Source: Mesorhizobium_K quangtriensis (lineage in GTDB: Bacteria; Pseudomonadota; Alphaproteobacteria; Rhizobiales; Rhizobiaceae). From it: DNA of 64,000 nt. Shown piece after piece: positions 48,972 through 58,190 of this stretch. The notes beneath the pieces are model-generated. The model ran no database searches and was not told the origin of the DNA. It saw only the letters and a program-made list of their open reading frames with translations. The DNA lies in contig NZ_JBEBMF010000002.1 of NCBI RefSeq assembly GCF_040081925.1, forward strand, positions 1,116,001-1,180,000, given 5' to 3'. Numbering within the stretch: position 1 is the stretch's first letter; each line of letters starts with the position of its first letter. Made by a program: the position numbers and the translations under genes.

Positions 48972-50228
48972 ATGGCGGGAACCAAGTCAGGAACGACCGG
49001 CGCGCTCGATATCCTGGTGGCGGGTGCCGGCTATGTCGGCCTCGCGACGGCGGTATCGCTGAAGCAGGCGCGCCCAAGCCTTTCCGTGGCGGTCGTCGAC
49101 GCAGCGCCGGCCGGAGCATGGGAAAGGGATGGCCGCGCATCGGCGATCGCGGCAGCCGCCTGTCGCATGCTCGATCAGCTCGGCTGCTGGGCCGAGGTAT
49201 CCCAAAAAGCGCAAGCGATCACCGAGATGATCGTCACCGACTCGCGCACCGCCGATCCCATCCGCCCGGTTTTCCTGACATTCGATGGCGAAGTCGCACC
49301 CGGCGAACCCTTCGCCCACATGATCGCCAACAAGATTCTGAGTGCCGCCTTGCGCCGACGCGCCGCCGAACTCGGCATCGATATTCTGGAAGGCGTGGCG
49401 GTAGCCTCGTTCGAGGCAGGTCCTGCGCTGACACACGTGCATCTTGCCGACGGCGTGGCGCTTGAGACGCGCCTGCTGGTCGCGGCCGACGGCGTGCGCT
49501 CGAAGTTGCGCGACATGGCCGGCATCAAGACGGTGAGCTGGGACTACGGCCAGTCCGGCATCGTCTGCACCGTCCGCCACGAACGCCCGCACAACGGCCG
49601 CGCCGAGGAGCATTTCCTGCCGGCCGGCCCCTTTGCCATCCTGCCTCTCGCGCCCGGAGCGGATGGCTCGAACAGGTCCTCGATCGTCTGGACGGAACGA
49701 ACGGCCGACGCCGACAAGCTGGTGGCCGGCGACGATCTGGTCTTCGAGGTCGAGTTGGAGCAGCGCTTCGGCCTGAAGCTTGGCGAAATTTCCGTCGAGG
49801 ACAAGCCCCGCGCCTTTCCGCTCGGCCTGACGCTGGCGCGTTCCTTCGTCGCCCCGCGCTTCGTCCTTGTCGGCGACGCCGCGCATGGCATCCACCCGAT
49901 CGCCGGACAAGGCCTCAATCTCGGCCTCAAGGACGCTGCGGCGCTGGCCGAGACGATCGTCGAGGCCGACCGGCTGGGACAGGACATCGGCGCGATGGAT
50001 GTGCTGGAACGCTACCAGCAATGGCGTCGCTTCGACACGCTGCAGATGGGCATCACCACGGATGTCCTCAACCGCCTCTTCTCCAACGATTTTGCACCGC
50101 TGCGCCAATTGCGCGACGTCGGCCTGGGCCTTGTCGATCGCATGCCGCGCATGAAGGCATTCTTCATCAAGCAGGCCGCGGGACTATCAGGCGAAACGCC
50201 ACGCCTGCTCAGGGGCGAGGCGATCTGA
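48972..50228 (+). CDS. UbiH/Coq6-family FAD monooxygenase
   Basis: 418 residues. The FAD Rossmann motif is ILVAGAGYVGLATAVSLKQ, the DG motif AADGVRSKLR, and the second FAD motif FVLVGDAAHGIHPIAGQGLNLGLKDAAAL. These define ubiquinone-biosynthesis hydroxylases of the UbiH/UbiF/Coq6 group. Which ring position it hydroxylates cannot be told. The ATG at 48972 is chosen because it begins the FAD motif; longer upstream frames overlap tesB on the other strand. Confidence 0.88.
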   Translation: MAGTKSGTTGALDILVAGAGYVGLATAVSLKQARPSLSVAVVDAAPAGAWERDGRASAIAAAACRMLDQLGCWAEVSQKAQAITEMIVTDSRTADPIRPVFLTFDGEVAPGEPFAHMIANKILSAALRRRAAELGIDILEGVAVASFEAGPALTHVHLADGVALETRLLVAADGVRSKLRDMAGIKTVSWDYGQSGIVCTVRHERPHNGRAEEHFLPAGPFAILPLAPGADGSNRSSIVWTERTADADKLVAGDDLVFEVELEQRFGLKLGEISVEDKPRAFPLGLTLARSFVAPRFVLVGDAAHGIHPIAGQGLNLGLKDAAALAETIVEADRLGQDIGAMDVLERYQQWRRFDTLQMGITTDVLNRLFSNDFAPLRQLRDVGLGLVDRMPRMKAFFIKQAAGLSGETPRLLRGEAI

Positions 50229-50229
50229 G

Positions 50230-50586
50230 CTAACGCTCCGGAACGTCGTAGACGGCACGCACCTCGATGGTTCCCCATTCGGCGATCGGGATTCCTGACG
50301 CGATCTCCAAAGCGTCCTCGCGGCTGTCCGCCTCGATCATCAGGAAGCCCAAGAGCTGTTCCTTGGTTTCTGCGAAAGGGCCGTCCGTCATCACTACCTT
50401 GCCGCTGCGTTTTCGCACTGTCGTCGAAGTCGTAACCGATTGCAGCGCCTGAGCGACGACCAGCTTTCCGGCCTTTTCAATCGACTTGTCATAGCCCACC
50501 GAGCGGCGGTCGAGTTCGGCCAGCCCTTCCCTGCCGAGCGCATGCAGGTGGCTTTCCTCACCGTAGACCAGACAGACGTAGTTCAT
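50230..50586 (-). CDS. YciI/DGPF-domain protein
   Basis: 118 residues. The family motif MTDGPFAETKEQLLGFLMIEADSREDALEIASGIP is complete, after the opening MNYVCLVYGEE. The fold is a ferredoxin-like dimer. Such proteins often sit beside ECF sigma factors, but none is here. Its start overlaps the stop of a small membrane-protein gene (ATGA). Confidence 0.85.
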   Translation of the reverse strand: MNYVCLVYGEESHLHALGREGLAELDRRSVGYDKSIEKAGKLVVAQALQSVTTSTTVRKRSGKVVMTDGPFAETKEQLLGFLMIEADSREDALEIASGIPIAEWGTIEVRAVYDVPER

Positions 50587-50774
50587 TGCATGTCTCCTTG
50601 GTGACTTGCCAGCGAGGACGCCCTATCCTCGCTGGCCCGATCGAGCAGGAATACCCCTCCAGCTATGATGCAAAAAGCCAGCAGCAGGCGACCGATGCCG
50701 GCAGTATGGAACTGGTCGGGCAAAGGTTCATCGTGGGCGTTTGTCTTTCGGCTCCCGGAAAAAAGAATGTCCAT
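50583..50774 (-). CDS. 63-residue single-span membrane protein coupled to YciI gene
   Basis: A charged N-terminus (MDILFSGSRKTNAHDEPLPD) precedes one hydrophobic helix (GRLLLAFCIIAGGVFLLD, about 28-45) and a short polar tail. The ATG at 50774 follows ggagacagc. The stop overlaps the YciI start. Longer frames run into the ybaK-like gene on the other strand and are rejected. No family recognised. Confidence 0.55.
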   Translation of the reverse strand: MDILFSGSRKTNAHDEPLPDQFHTAGIGRLLLAFCIIAGGVFLLDRASEDRASSLASHQGDMQ

Positions 50775-50906
50775 TGCTGTCTCCGCCCGTTGTGTCGCGG
50801 GCACAGGACGCGCCCGGCCGAGCAACGCCGACATTTTTCGCAGTGCCGGCGTGAAAATTTTCGCCGCGCGATTGTCGCCTGCATCTCCAACGGATAGGTC
50901 AGCCGC

Positions 50907-51365
50907 ATGAGCCTCGAATCCGTCCGCGCCTTCTTCGCTGAAAAAGCCCCTGACATTCCGGTGATCGTGACCGACCAGAGTTCGGCCACAGTCGACCTCG
51001 CCGCCGCCGCCCATGGCGTCGCGCCCGATCAGATTGCCAAGACGATCTGCCTGCGCGCCGGCGACCAGGTGATGCTCGTCGTCGCCAAGGGCACGGCGCG
51101 GCTGGACAACCGCAAATTCAAGTACGCGTTTTCCGCCAAGCCCCGCATGCTGGGAGCGGACGAAGTCGTCGAGCTTACCAGCCATCCGGTCGGCGGCGTC
51201 TGCCCTTTCGGCCTACCGCAGCCGCTTCCCATTTATTGCGATGTGTCCCTAAAACAGTTCGAGGTCGTTGTGCCGGCAGCCGGCGCGACCAATTCCGCCG
51301 TGCGCATCACGCCGCAGCGGATGGCCGAACTGACGGGCGCAACATGGGTCGACGTCTGCCAATAG
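50907..51365 (+). CDS. YbaK/EbsC-type aminoacyl-tRNA deacylase
   Basis: 152 residues. AKTICLRAGDQVMLVVAKGTARLDNRKFKYAF carries the conserved Lys of the editing pocket. ELTSHPVGGVCPFGLPQPLPIYCDVSL is the GGVCPFG signature, and AVRITPQRMAELTGA ends the fold. The family hydrolyses mischarged tRNA; the substrate here is not known. Divergent from the small membrane-protein gene. Confidence 0.9.
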   Translation: MSLESVRAFFAEKAPDIPVIVTDQSSATVDLAAAAHGVAPDQIAKTICLRAGDQVMLVVAKGTARLDNRKFKYAFSAKPRMLGADEVVELTSHPVGGVCPFGLPQPLPIYCDVSLKQFEVVVPAAGATNSAVRITPQRMAELTGATWVDVCQ

Positions 51366-51478
51366 GCGCCGCCTCGCAAGCCACCCGGTAGACACCGGCA
51401 CCGGCTGGCCTATGTTGTCGCCAGGGCAAGATGCCCACGCAACATTCATTCTTGGACAATCTTTTCAGGGAGACGACC

Positions 51479-51904
51479 ATGGACCGTCACGCGACAGCCG
51501 CCTGGCAGGGCACGCTGAAGGAAGGCAAGGGCACGATCGATACGCAGAGCGGTGCGCTGAAAGGCGTCCCCTATTCCTTCAAGGGCCGCTTCGAGGACGA
51601 AAGCGGCAAGTCCGGCACCAATCCCGAGGAATTGCTGGGCGCAGCGCACGCCGCCTGCTTCGCCATGCAGCTTTCGCACTTCCTCGCCGAAAACGGCACT
51701 CCTGCCACGAAGCTCGATGCCAAGGCGGTCGTGACGCTCGTTCCCGGCACAGGCATCACCGGCAGCGCAATCACGCTGGTCGGGACGGTCCCGGGCATCG
51801 ACGCGGCAAAATTCAAGGAACTCGCCGACAAGGCAAAGGCGGAATGCCCCGTTTCCCGCGCGCTCGGGGCAATCAACGTGTCGCTCGACGCAAAGCTCGG
51901 CTGA
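51479..51904 (+). CDS. OsmC-family peroxidase
   Basis: 141 residues. GTNPEELLGAAHAACFAMQLSHFLAE holds the first catalytic Cys, and AKAECPVSRALGAINVSLDAKL the second. The order matches OsmC rather than Ohr. It reduces organic hydroperoxides using paired thiols. The ATG at 51479 follows agggagacg; the frame from 51431 is rejected. Confidence 0.92.
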   Translation: MDRHATAAWQGTLKEGKGTIDTQSGALKGVPYSFKGRFEDESGKSGTNPEELLGAAHAACFAMQLSHFLAENGTPATKLDAKAVVTLVPGTGITGSAITLVGTVPGIDAAKFKELADKAKAECPVSRALGAINVSLDAKLG

Positions 51905-51993
51905 TCGAACGCTGAAGCTCCTTTTGTGACGGCAGGACGCGGAACCCACGCTAAGGTTCAGCGTTCCTGCCGACTTCACATTAGAGGGGCATC

Positions 51994-52548
51994 ATGGAAC
52001 AGCTCGTCGACGAATTCGCGCATCCGACCTACACATCGTTCCCCGTCATGGCGGCGCGGCTCTTGCTCGCAACGATATTCGGCGCCGCCATCGGCTTTGA
52101 GCGCGAGTGGCGAAACCGGCCGGCCGGGCTTCGCACGCACATCCTGGTCTGCGTCGCGGCGGCGACTTTCGCACTGCTCACCATCGAGATCGCTCACGCG
52201 CCGATGTTCGAGATGGACGCCAGCCAGTTCGACCCGATCCGTATCATCGAGGCGGTGACGGCGGGCGTCGCGTTCCTCGCCGCCGGCGTCGTCATCTTCA
52301 CGCGCGGGCAGGTTCACGGCCTGACCACAGGTGCAGGCATGTGGCTGGCCGGCGCGATCGGCGTGGGTTGCGGTCTCGGCCTTTGGCAGATCTCGTTGTT
52401 CACGACCGTGCTGGCGCTCATTGTGCTCACTATGCTGCACAGCTTCGAGCGGCGCCTGGACCTGAAGAACGGAACTCCAGTGGAAAATGCCGACGCTTCA
52501 GACAAACATGAAGGCGGCGATGCACAGCCCGCATCAAAAGGCGACTGA
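51994..52548 (+). CDS. MgtC/SapB-family membrane protein
   Basis: 184 residues. MAARLLLATIFGAAIGFEREWRNRPAGLRTHILVCVAAATFAL is the MgtC signature, followed by GVAFLAAGVVIFTRGQVHGLTTGAGMWLAGAIGVGCGLGLW. Four to five membrane helices and a hydrophilic C-terminal tail of ~30 residues follow. Family members modulate Mg2+ homeostasis or F-ATPase; the true role here is unknown. Confidence 0.88.
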   Translation: MEQLVDEFAHPTYTSFPVMAARLLLATIFGAAIGFEREWRNRPAGLRTHILVCVAAATFALLTIEIAHAPMFEMDASQFDPIRIIEAVTAGVAFLAAGVVIFTRGQVHGLTTGAGMWLAGAIGVGCGLGLWQISLFTTVLALIVLTMLHSFERRLDLKNGTPVENADASDKHEGGDAQPASKGD

Positions 52549-52694
52549 AACCTGCGTCAGGCAGAACAGGGTCCAACGAAGACGGCGGAATCCAGGAAAC
52601 ATTGCCGTGGCAACGCCTTGATGCTATGGAAGCCGCCCATGGAACGGCTGTTCGGAAACCCTAGCTACAGGCATTTCACGCTGCAGGACAAGAA

Positions 52695-52716
52695 GCGCCT
52701 GCCGGCGCGGTTTTTT
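52695..52716 (+). terminator. hairpin with T-run upstream of leuC
   Basis: GCGCC (52695-52699) pairs with GGCGC (52704-52708), then GG and six T. A second hairpin, CCAGCCG/CGGCTGG, lies at 52739-52756. The gap 52549-52820 holds no convincing gene; a 40-residue frame at 52639-52761 has no ribosome binding site and no leucine run, so attenuation is not supported. Confidence 0.6.
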
Positions 52717-52820
52717 GCGCGGGTCGTCGGTGCTCCCACCAGCCGACTTCGGCTGGCGTGACCGTCCGGCAGGGCCGGAGCTGAGCGCATTCCCTTTTCA
52801 AGATCGACGGATTCACGCAC

Positions 52821-54230
52821 ATGAGCGCACCGCGCACCCTCTACGACAAGATTTTCGACGACCACGTCGTCCAGCGCGACCCGGACGGGACGTGCCTTCT
52901 GTATATCGACCGGCACCTCGTGCATGAGGTGACGAGCCCGCAGGCCTTCGAGGGCCTGCGCATGACAGGCCGTAAGGTCCGCCATCCGGAAAAGACACTT
53001 GCGGTCGTCGACCATAACGTCCCGACATCGAAGGACCGCGTCAACGGCATCAAGAACGAGGAAAGCCGCATCCAGGTCGAGGCGCTGGCGCAGAACGCCG
53101 CCGACTTCGGCGTGGAGTACTATTCGGAGAAGGACCGCCGCCAAGGCATCGTCCACATCATCGGGCCCGAGCAGGGCTTCACCCTGCCCGGCATGACCAT
53201 CGTCTGCGGCGACAGCCACACCTCGACGCACGGCGCCTTTGGCGCGCTGGCGCACGGCATCGGCACGTCGGAGGTCGAGCATGTCCTTGCCACCCAGACG
53301 TTGATCCAGAAAAAGGCCAAGAACATGCTGGTGCGTGTCGACGGCCAATTGCCCGACGGCGTCACCGCCAAGGACATCATCCTCGCGATCATCGGCGAGA
53401 TCGGCACGGCCGGCGGCACGGGCTACGTCATCGAGTATGCCGGCGAGGCGATCCGCGCGCTTTCCATGGAAGGCCGCATGACCGTCTGCAACATGTCGAT
53501 CGAAGGTGGCGCGCGCGCTGGCCTAATCGCGCCCGATGAGACAACCTTCGCCTATGTGAAGGATAAACCCCGCGCGCCGACAGGCAAGGCTTGGGATCTG
53601 GCGCTCGAATACTGGAAGACGCTGAAATCCGACGAAGGCGCGCACTACGACAAGGTGATCATGCTCGACGCGGCGAAACTGCCTCCGATCGTGACCTGGG
53701 GCTCGTCGCCGGAAGACGTGACGTCCATCAATGGCGTCGTTCCCAACCCCGAGGAGATCGAGGACGAGAACAAGCGCAACTCCAAGAAGCGCGCGCTCGA
53801 ATATATGGGCCTGGAAGCCGGCACGAAGATCACCGACATCAAGCTCGACCGCGTTTTCATCGGCTCCTGCACCAACGGCCGCATCGAGGATCTGCGCGCG
53901 GTCGCCGCCGTCGCCCAGGGCAAGAAGGTGGCCGCAACGGTCAACGCCATGATCGTTCCGGGCTCCGGCCTGGTGAAGGAACAAGCGGAGGCCGAAGGTC
54001 TCGACAAAATCTTCATCGAGGCGGGTTTCGATTGGCGCGAACCGGGCTGCTCCATGTGCCTCGCGATGAACGACGACCGCCTGAAGCCGCACGAGCGCTG
54101 CGCCTCGACCTCGAACCGCAATTTCGAGGGCCGGCAGGGCTTCAAGGGCCGCACGCATCTCGTGTCGCCGGCCATGGCCGCAGCGGCCGCGATTGCCGGC
54201 CATTTCGTCGACATCCGCGACTGGAAATAA
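52821..54230 (+). CDS. leuC: 3-isopropylmalate dehydratase large subunit
   Basis: 469 residues. GDSHTSTHGAFGALAHGIG, FIGSCTNGRIEDLRAVA and EPGCSMCLAMN carry the three Cys ligands of the [4Fe-4S] cluster. With LeuD it isomerises 2-isopropylmalate in leucine synthesis. leuD is not adjacent here. The start MSAPRTLYDKIFDDHVV is usual. A strong terminator follows. Confidence 0.95.
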   Translation: MSAPRTLYDKIFDDHVVQRDPDGTCLLYIDRHLVHEVTSPQAFEGLRMTGRKVRHPEKTLAVVDHNVPTSKDRVNGIKNEESRIQVEALAQNAADFGVEYYSEKDRRQGIVHIIGPEQGFTLPGMTIVCGDSHTSTHGAFGALAHGIGTSEVEHVLATQTLIQKKAKNMLVRVDGQLPDGVTAKDIILAIIGEIGTAGGTGYVIEYAGEAIRALSMEGRMTVCNMSIEGGARAGLIAPDETTFAYVKDKPRAPTGKAWDLALEYWKTLKSDEGAHYDKVIMLDAAKLPPIVTWGSSPEDVTSINGVVPNPEEIEDENKRNSKKRALEYMGLEAGTKITDIKLDRVFIGSCTNGRIEDLRAVAAVAQGKKVAATVNAMIVPGSGLVKEQAEAEGLDKIFIEAGFDWREPGCSMCLAMNDDRLKPHERCASTSNRNFEGRQGFKGRTHLVSPAMAAAAAIAGHFVDIRDWK

Positions 54231-54255
54231 GCGAAAGCTGCTAACTCAGATAAAA

Positions 54256-54281
54256 GGGCGCCTTGTTTGGCGCCCTTTTTT
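54256..54281 (+). terminator. leuC terminator
   Basis: GGGCGCC (54256-54262) pairs with GGCGCCC (54269-54275), loop ttgttt, followed by six T. Confidence 0.9.
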
Positions 54282-54306
54282 ATTGTCGATTAGCCGGCAA
54301 ATCCGG

Positions 54307-54618
54307 TCAGCCCGGCCTGCGAACGATTTCGTGGAAGCTGTCGCGAACGCCGGGAGTGTCCTTTGGCACCACCAGCGCCAGACGATGCTCATCGAAGACC
54401 TTGAACCATTCGCTCCATTCGACCAGTTCATAGCCGCCGGCATTAGCCGCCCGCTCGGCCCTATCCTCGTCCTGGTAGGCGTGTTGGTCGAAGACCAGCC
54501 TCACCATGGGCTGGGTGCCGCCAGCCGGTGAAATGTCGACGATGGCCGGGAAACCCGAACGGGCTGCGGCCCAGTCCCGGATCGCCTCGTGATCGGTCAG
54601 CATGATCGTCTCAGCCAT
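54307..54618 (-). CDS. conserved hypothetical protein
   Basis: 103 residues: TDHEAIRDWAAARSGFPAIVDISP, MVRLVFDQHAYQDEDRAERAANAGGYELVEWSEWFKVFDE. Mixed alpha/beta, soluble. The start has tggagttgagat upstream. I know no domain name for it. It is convergent with leuC. Confidence 0.65.
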   Translation of the reverse strand: MAETIMLTDHEAIRDWAAARSGFPAIVDISPAGGTQPMVRLVFDQHAYQDEDRAERAANAGGYELVEWSEWFKVFDEHRLALVVPKDTPGVRDSFHEIVRRPG

Positions 54619-54748
54619 ATCTCAACTCCAGGTTTGCTCCCCGGCACATCTCGCCGGGTCATCTCCATCAAATCGACAAACAGACCTTAACCCTATTTTT
54701 GGGGCTCGGCACTAGGCTTGGTCCAAACCGCAACTGGGGCGCGGCTTC

Positions 54749-55948
54749 TTGGATAACGGACTTTTCATATCGCTGGTCAACCCGGCGATTGCGCTGACGC
54801 TCGCCACGGCGTTTCTGGCGCTGTGGCTGTATCGGCCTAACCGCTCCCACCTCGTCCTTGTTGCGATGGCCTATGCCAGCTCCGCAACCGGCTTCCTGCT
54901 GCAGTACTTCACCTTGCCGATCGGCTTGCCAGCCACGAAACTTCTTTCCAACATCGGCTTCATGGTCGCCTCGCTGGGTATCGCTGCGACCGTCATAGGG
55001 CAATGCGGACGTCGCATTCCCTGGTTCGGGATGGGGCTGTTCGCTGCCGGAGCACTCGCAGGCTTTTCCTGGTTCATTTTTGTCCAGCCGGACATCACAT
55101 GGCGGGTCCTGCTGCTGAACTTCGGCATCGGCGGCATCAGCCTTATCGTCGCGGCAGAGCTGCGGGCCATTCCGAACAAGGCGCCTGTCCAAAGGGTCAT
55201 GCTTGCGCTCGCCTTGCTATCAGCCGTCAACTTCTTCGTCCGTCCGGTCGTATCGGTTGCGATAAACGGTCCCTTCACAGGTTACGAGAACCTGTATTCC
55301 TCGCTTTATTGGACAACCGCCCTGTTCTCCCACGCGATCCTCTCTCTCATGATCGCGCTTTGCCTCTTTACCGTCGAAGTACTCGACCTCACCGCGACCT
55401 TGCGCTCGGAATCCCTGACGGATCCTCTCTCCGGACTTCTGAACCGGCGTGGCTTTGAAGCGAAGGCATCGAAGCTTCTCGGTTCCTGCATATCGTCCGG
55501 ACTTCCGGTGTCGCTCGTGGTCGCCGACCTCGACCGGTTCAAGTCGCTGAACGACCGCCATGGCCATGCCGCCGGCGACAAGGTCATTGTCGAGTTCGCC
55601 ACACGCCTGCGGGACGCGGCAGGCTCGCGCGCGGTGGCCGCCAGGACCGGCGGCGAGGAGTTCGCGATCCTCCTGCCGATGGCGGACCCCGCCGCTGCGC
55701 GCCTCTTCGCCGAGGCCGTGCGGACCGTCTTCTCCGGCAACGCGATTGCGGGCCTCCCGCTGGACGTGAGGGTCACGGGCAGCTTCGGCATCTCCTCGCA
55801 TTCGGGAGACGAAAGCCTGGACGACATGCTTCGCCGAGCCGACGAAGCTCTTTATCATGCGAAGAAAAGCGGCAGGGACGGCGTGCGGGTTTCCTACCAG
55901 CGCCTGCCGGAGGCGGTCGTCTCGGACGCGCCGCCGCAGGTGGCATAG
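54749..55948 (+). CDS. membrane diguanylate cyclase (GGDEF)
   Basis: 399 residues. Six or seven membrane helices (about 5-215) make an unassigned sensor region. The GGDEF domain (about 225-390) has SLTDPLSGLLNRRGFEAKA, VVADLDRFKSLNDRHGHAAGDKVI and the active loop ARTGGEEFAILLP. The RxxD inhibitory site expected ahead of the loop is absent. It makes c-di-GMP from GTP. The start is TTG at 54749. A paralogue follows. Confidence 0.88.
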   Translation: MDNGLFISLVNPAIALTLATAFLALWLYRPNRSHLVLVAMAYASSATGFLLQYFTLPIGLPATKLLSNIGFMVASLGIAATVIGQCGRRIPWFGMGLFAAGALAGFSWFIFVQPDITWRVLLLNFGIGGISLIVAAELRAIPNKAPVQRVMLALALLSAVNFFVRPVVSVAINGPFTGYENLYSSLYWTTALFSHAILSLMIALCLFTVEVLDLTATLRSESLTDPLSGLLNRRGFEAKASKLLGSCISSGLPVSLVVADLDRFKSLNDRHGHAAGDKVIVEFATRLRDAAGSRAVAARTGGEEFAILLPMADPAAARLFAEAVRTVFSGNAIAGLPLDVRVTGSFGISSHSGDESLDDMLRRADEALYHAKKSGRDGVRVSYQRLPEAVVSDAPPQVA

Positions 55949-56042
55949 CGGCACAACCCCAGGTTAAGGAATCACTGCCCTGTGTCGATATTGAATATGG
56001 AGATTAACGTCTTCTTGTCGGCACCTGTGGTCACATGACGCC

Positions 56043-57248
56043 ATGACGGGCGCAGGCTTCATTCTCGCGATCAATCTCTTCATGGCAGGGCTGTTCGCGG
56101 CTTCGTTCGGCATCGTCGTGCTATATGACAGGCGACGCCAGGCCGCGCGCTGGTTCGCGTTCAGCTACGCCGTCGGCATGTCCACCATCCTGTTCGAATT
56201 CGCCATCGCGACATTGGGTGCGTCTGCCATTCTGTCGCTGGCCGCCTTCGGATCGTTCCTCGCGGCCCTCGCAATCTTCAACATCGGCGTGGCGCGCAAC
56301 TATTCCGTCCCCGTGCCGTGGCTGGCCATGTCGATCCTTGTCCCGATTGCCCTCATCCTGTGCGCGTTCACGCTGGAGATGCCGCGCCAGTCCTTCACGC
56401 GCATGCTTGCCTATCAGTCGCCCTATTTCATCATGCAGGCGATGGCGGCTGGCCTCGTCGCCCAGGCGCGGAGGCGCAAGCCGCTTGATAACCTGCTGAT
56501 GGTTCTCCTTGCCCTTAGCGCCCTGCAATTCCTGTCGAAGCCGTTCCTGTTCGGCGCTTTCGGCGGGGCGGGCAACACTCCGGACCTCTACATCACCACC
56601 AGCTACGCGATGTTCTCGCAATCTATGGGAACGGTCTTTGCGATGGCGATCGCCCTGATGCTGCTCGTCATTCTGGTGCGCGACGTTCTTTTCGATGCGG
56701 ACGAGCGCTCGCAGACGGACTCCCTTTCGGGGCTGCTCAACCGCGGGGGCTTTGAGATGCATGCTGAAAAAATGCTCCACGACGCCGACAAGCATGGCAT
56801 GCCTGTCTCGCTCGTGATCGCCGACCTCGATCACTTCAAGTCGATCAACGACAATTTCGGCCACTCCGCCGGCGACACCGTCATCGTATCGTTCTCGACC
56901 TTCCTGCGCTCGGCAATGGAACCGCACCATCTGACGGGACGTGTCGGCGGCGAGGAATTCGCGGTGCTGCTGACCGGCGCCAATCTTGTCTCCGCGCGGT
57001 TGTTCGCCGAGAACGCCAGAAGCGCCTTCAGCGCGCTCGCAATCGAAGGATTGCCGCCCGTCAAGCGCGTCACCGCAAGCTTCGGAGTCGCCGAACGTGG
57101 CAGCGGCGAATCCATCCGGGACCTGATGGCGCGCGCCGACGAGGCGCTCTACATCGCCAAGAAGAGTGGGCGCGACTGCGTCAAGATCGCGCCGCGTCCC
57201 GAAAGACGCTGGAGCGACGAGCATGGCGCCGCCGTAAGCCTCGGATAG
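56043..57248 (+). CDS. membrane diguanylate cyclase (GGDEF), paralogue
   Basis: 401 residues, the same layout as the preceding gene: six to seven membrane helices to about 215, then GGDEF with TDSLSGLLNRGGFEMHAEKML, IADLDHFKSINDNFGHSAGDTVI and RVGGEEFAVLLTG. The inhibitory RxxD is again absent (EPHH in its place). The sequence similarity along the whole length indicates tandem duplication. The ATG at 56043 has no strong ribosome binding site. Confidence 0.88.
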   Translation: MTGAGFILAINLFMAGLFAASFGIVVLYDRRRQAARWFAFSYAVGMSTILFEFAIATLGASAILSLAAFGSFLAALAIFNIGVARNYSVPVPWLAMSILVPIALILCAFTLEMPRQSFTRMLAYQSPYFIMQAMAAGLVAQARRRKPLDNLLMVLLALSALQFLSKPFLFGAFGGAGNTPDLYITTSYAMFSQSMGTVFAMAIALMLLVILVRDVLFDADERSQTDSLSGLLNRGGFEMHAEKMLHDADKHGMPVSLVIADLDHFKSINDNFGHSAGDTVIVSFSTFLRSAMEPHHLTGRVGGEEFAVLLTGANLVSARLFAENARSAFSALAIEGLPPVKRVTASFGVAERGSGESIRDLMARADEALYIAKKSGRDCVKIAPRPERRWSDEHGAAVSLG

Positions 57249-57251
57249 CCG

Positions 57252-58094
57252 CTACTGCGTCTGCGCCGACCCGACCGGCGCGGTGACGAGCCGGTATCTG
57301 GCCATCTCCTCCGGGGAGAAATAATAAAGCGCCTGCGGCGGCGTATCGAGTGCGTGGAGCCACAGAGCCGGATCGATATCCATGTCGATGAGATGCCGCG
57401 AGATGCGCGCCGTCGTCATCTGCGCATCCGCCATCACTTGCGCCGGTGCGACTTCTGCTTTCGTCGCCACGTAGAATTGGTGCACACCGACAGCGGCCTT
57501 CGGCGCGACGGTCCTCTCCAGCCCACCGGCCAGAACCAGCGGGCAGGACGATGCGCAAAGGGCGCCGTCAACCACCTCCGTCGAGACGCCCTTGTCCCTG
57601 ATCAGCTTTGCCATGGCCATGGCGTCCTCGAGCGCGCCGCCCGGCGAATTCAGCGATACGACCCGAACATATTCCCCGCGCGCCTCAAGTTCAGCCGCAA
57701 GCCGGGAGACCGCACCGCTGTCGATGGTGCCTTCCGCAAGGAGGACGCCGCGAGAAGCCAGCGTAAAAGTCATCGGCTGGTTCAGCAGTTCGTCGCCGGC
57801 CGTGACGACGCGGCGCTTATCCTCGGGGCGGGAAGGCACGTCCGTCTGGACGGCAGGCGCCAACACAGGTTCCGCTGGCATAGCCACCGTCATGAATGTC
57901 TCGCGCGTGAACCAGCCTTCCTCAGCCGCCATGTCGCGCAGATCGAACGCCACAACGGCGACCGCGCCAACCAGCATGCCTATGAAGGCGGACCGGACGA
58001 GTTCCGCGTCGTCGAAACGCGCCACGTACCGAAGAAGCACATTGCGCCTTGGCGCTGTGCTATCCGGCAGTCCCGCGGCCTGCATGTCGCTCAT
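57252..58094 (-). CDS. membrane-anchored ClpP/crotonase-fold serine protease-like protein
   Basis: 280 residues. One membrane helix at about 36-53 (SAFIGMLVGAVAVVAFDL) anchors a periplasmic domain. VVSLNSPGGALEDAMAMAKLIRDKG and GALCASSCPLVLAGG hold the oxyanion and nucleophile Ser positions of the ClpP-like/COG3904 family, and VGVHQFYV may supply His. A proteolytic role in the envelope is inferred from the fold. The ATG at 58094 is chosen over the GTG next to it. Confidence 0.75.
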   Translation of the reverse strand: MSDMQAAGLPDSTAPRRNVLLRYVARFDDAELVRSAFIGMLVGAVAVVAFDLRDMAAEEGWFTRETFMTVAMPAEPVLAPAVQTDVPSRPEDKRRVVTAGDELLNQPMTFTLASRGVLLAEGTIDSGAVSRLAAELEARGEYVRVVSLNSPGGALEDAMAMAKLIRDKGVSTEVVDGALCASSCPLVLAGGLERTVAPKAAVGVHQFYVATKAEVAPAQVMADAQMTTARISRHLIDMDIDPALWLHALDTPPQALYYFSPEEMARYRLVTAPVGSAQTQ

Positions 58095-58190
58095 CACTCA
58101 TTGCCCTTGCGTTCTCCGGGCGAAAGCTGCGTGACGTTCTCCGGCCTGGGTCGTGTCTCAACAGGTCCAGCCGGGAACGCTGCTAGGGAA

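Noticed and set aside
52639..52761. Possible leader peptide and attenuator before leuC
   Set aside because: The 40-residue frame has no run of leucine codons and no ribosome binding site, and the two hairpins are not mutually exclusive.
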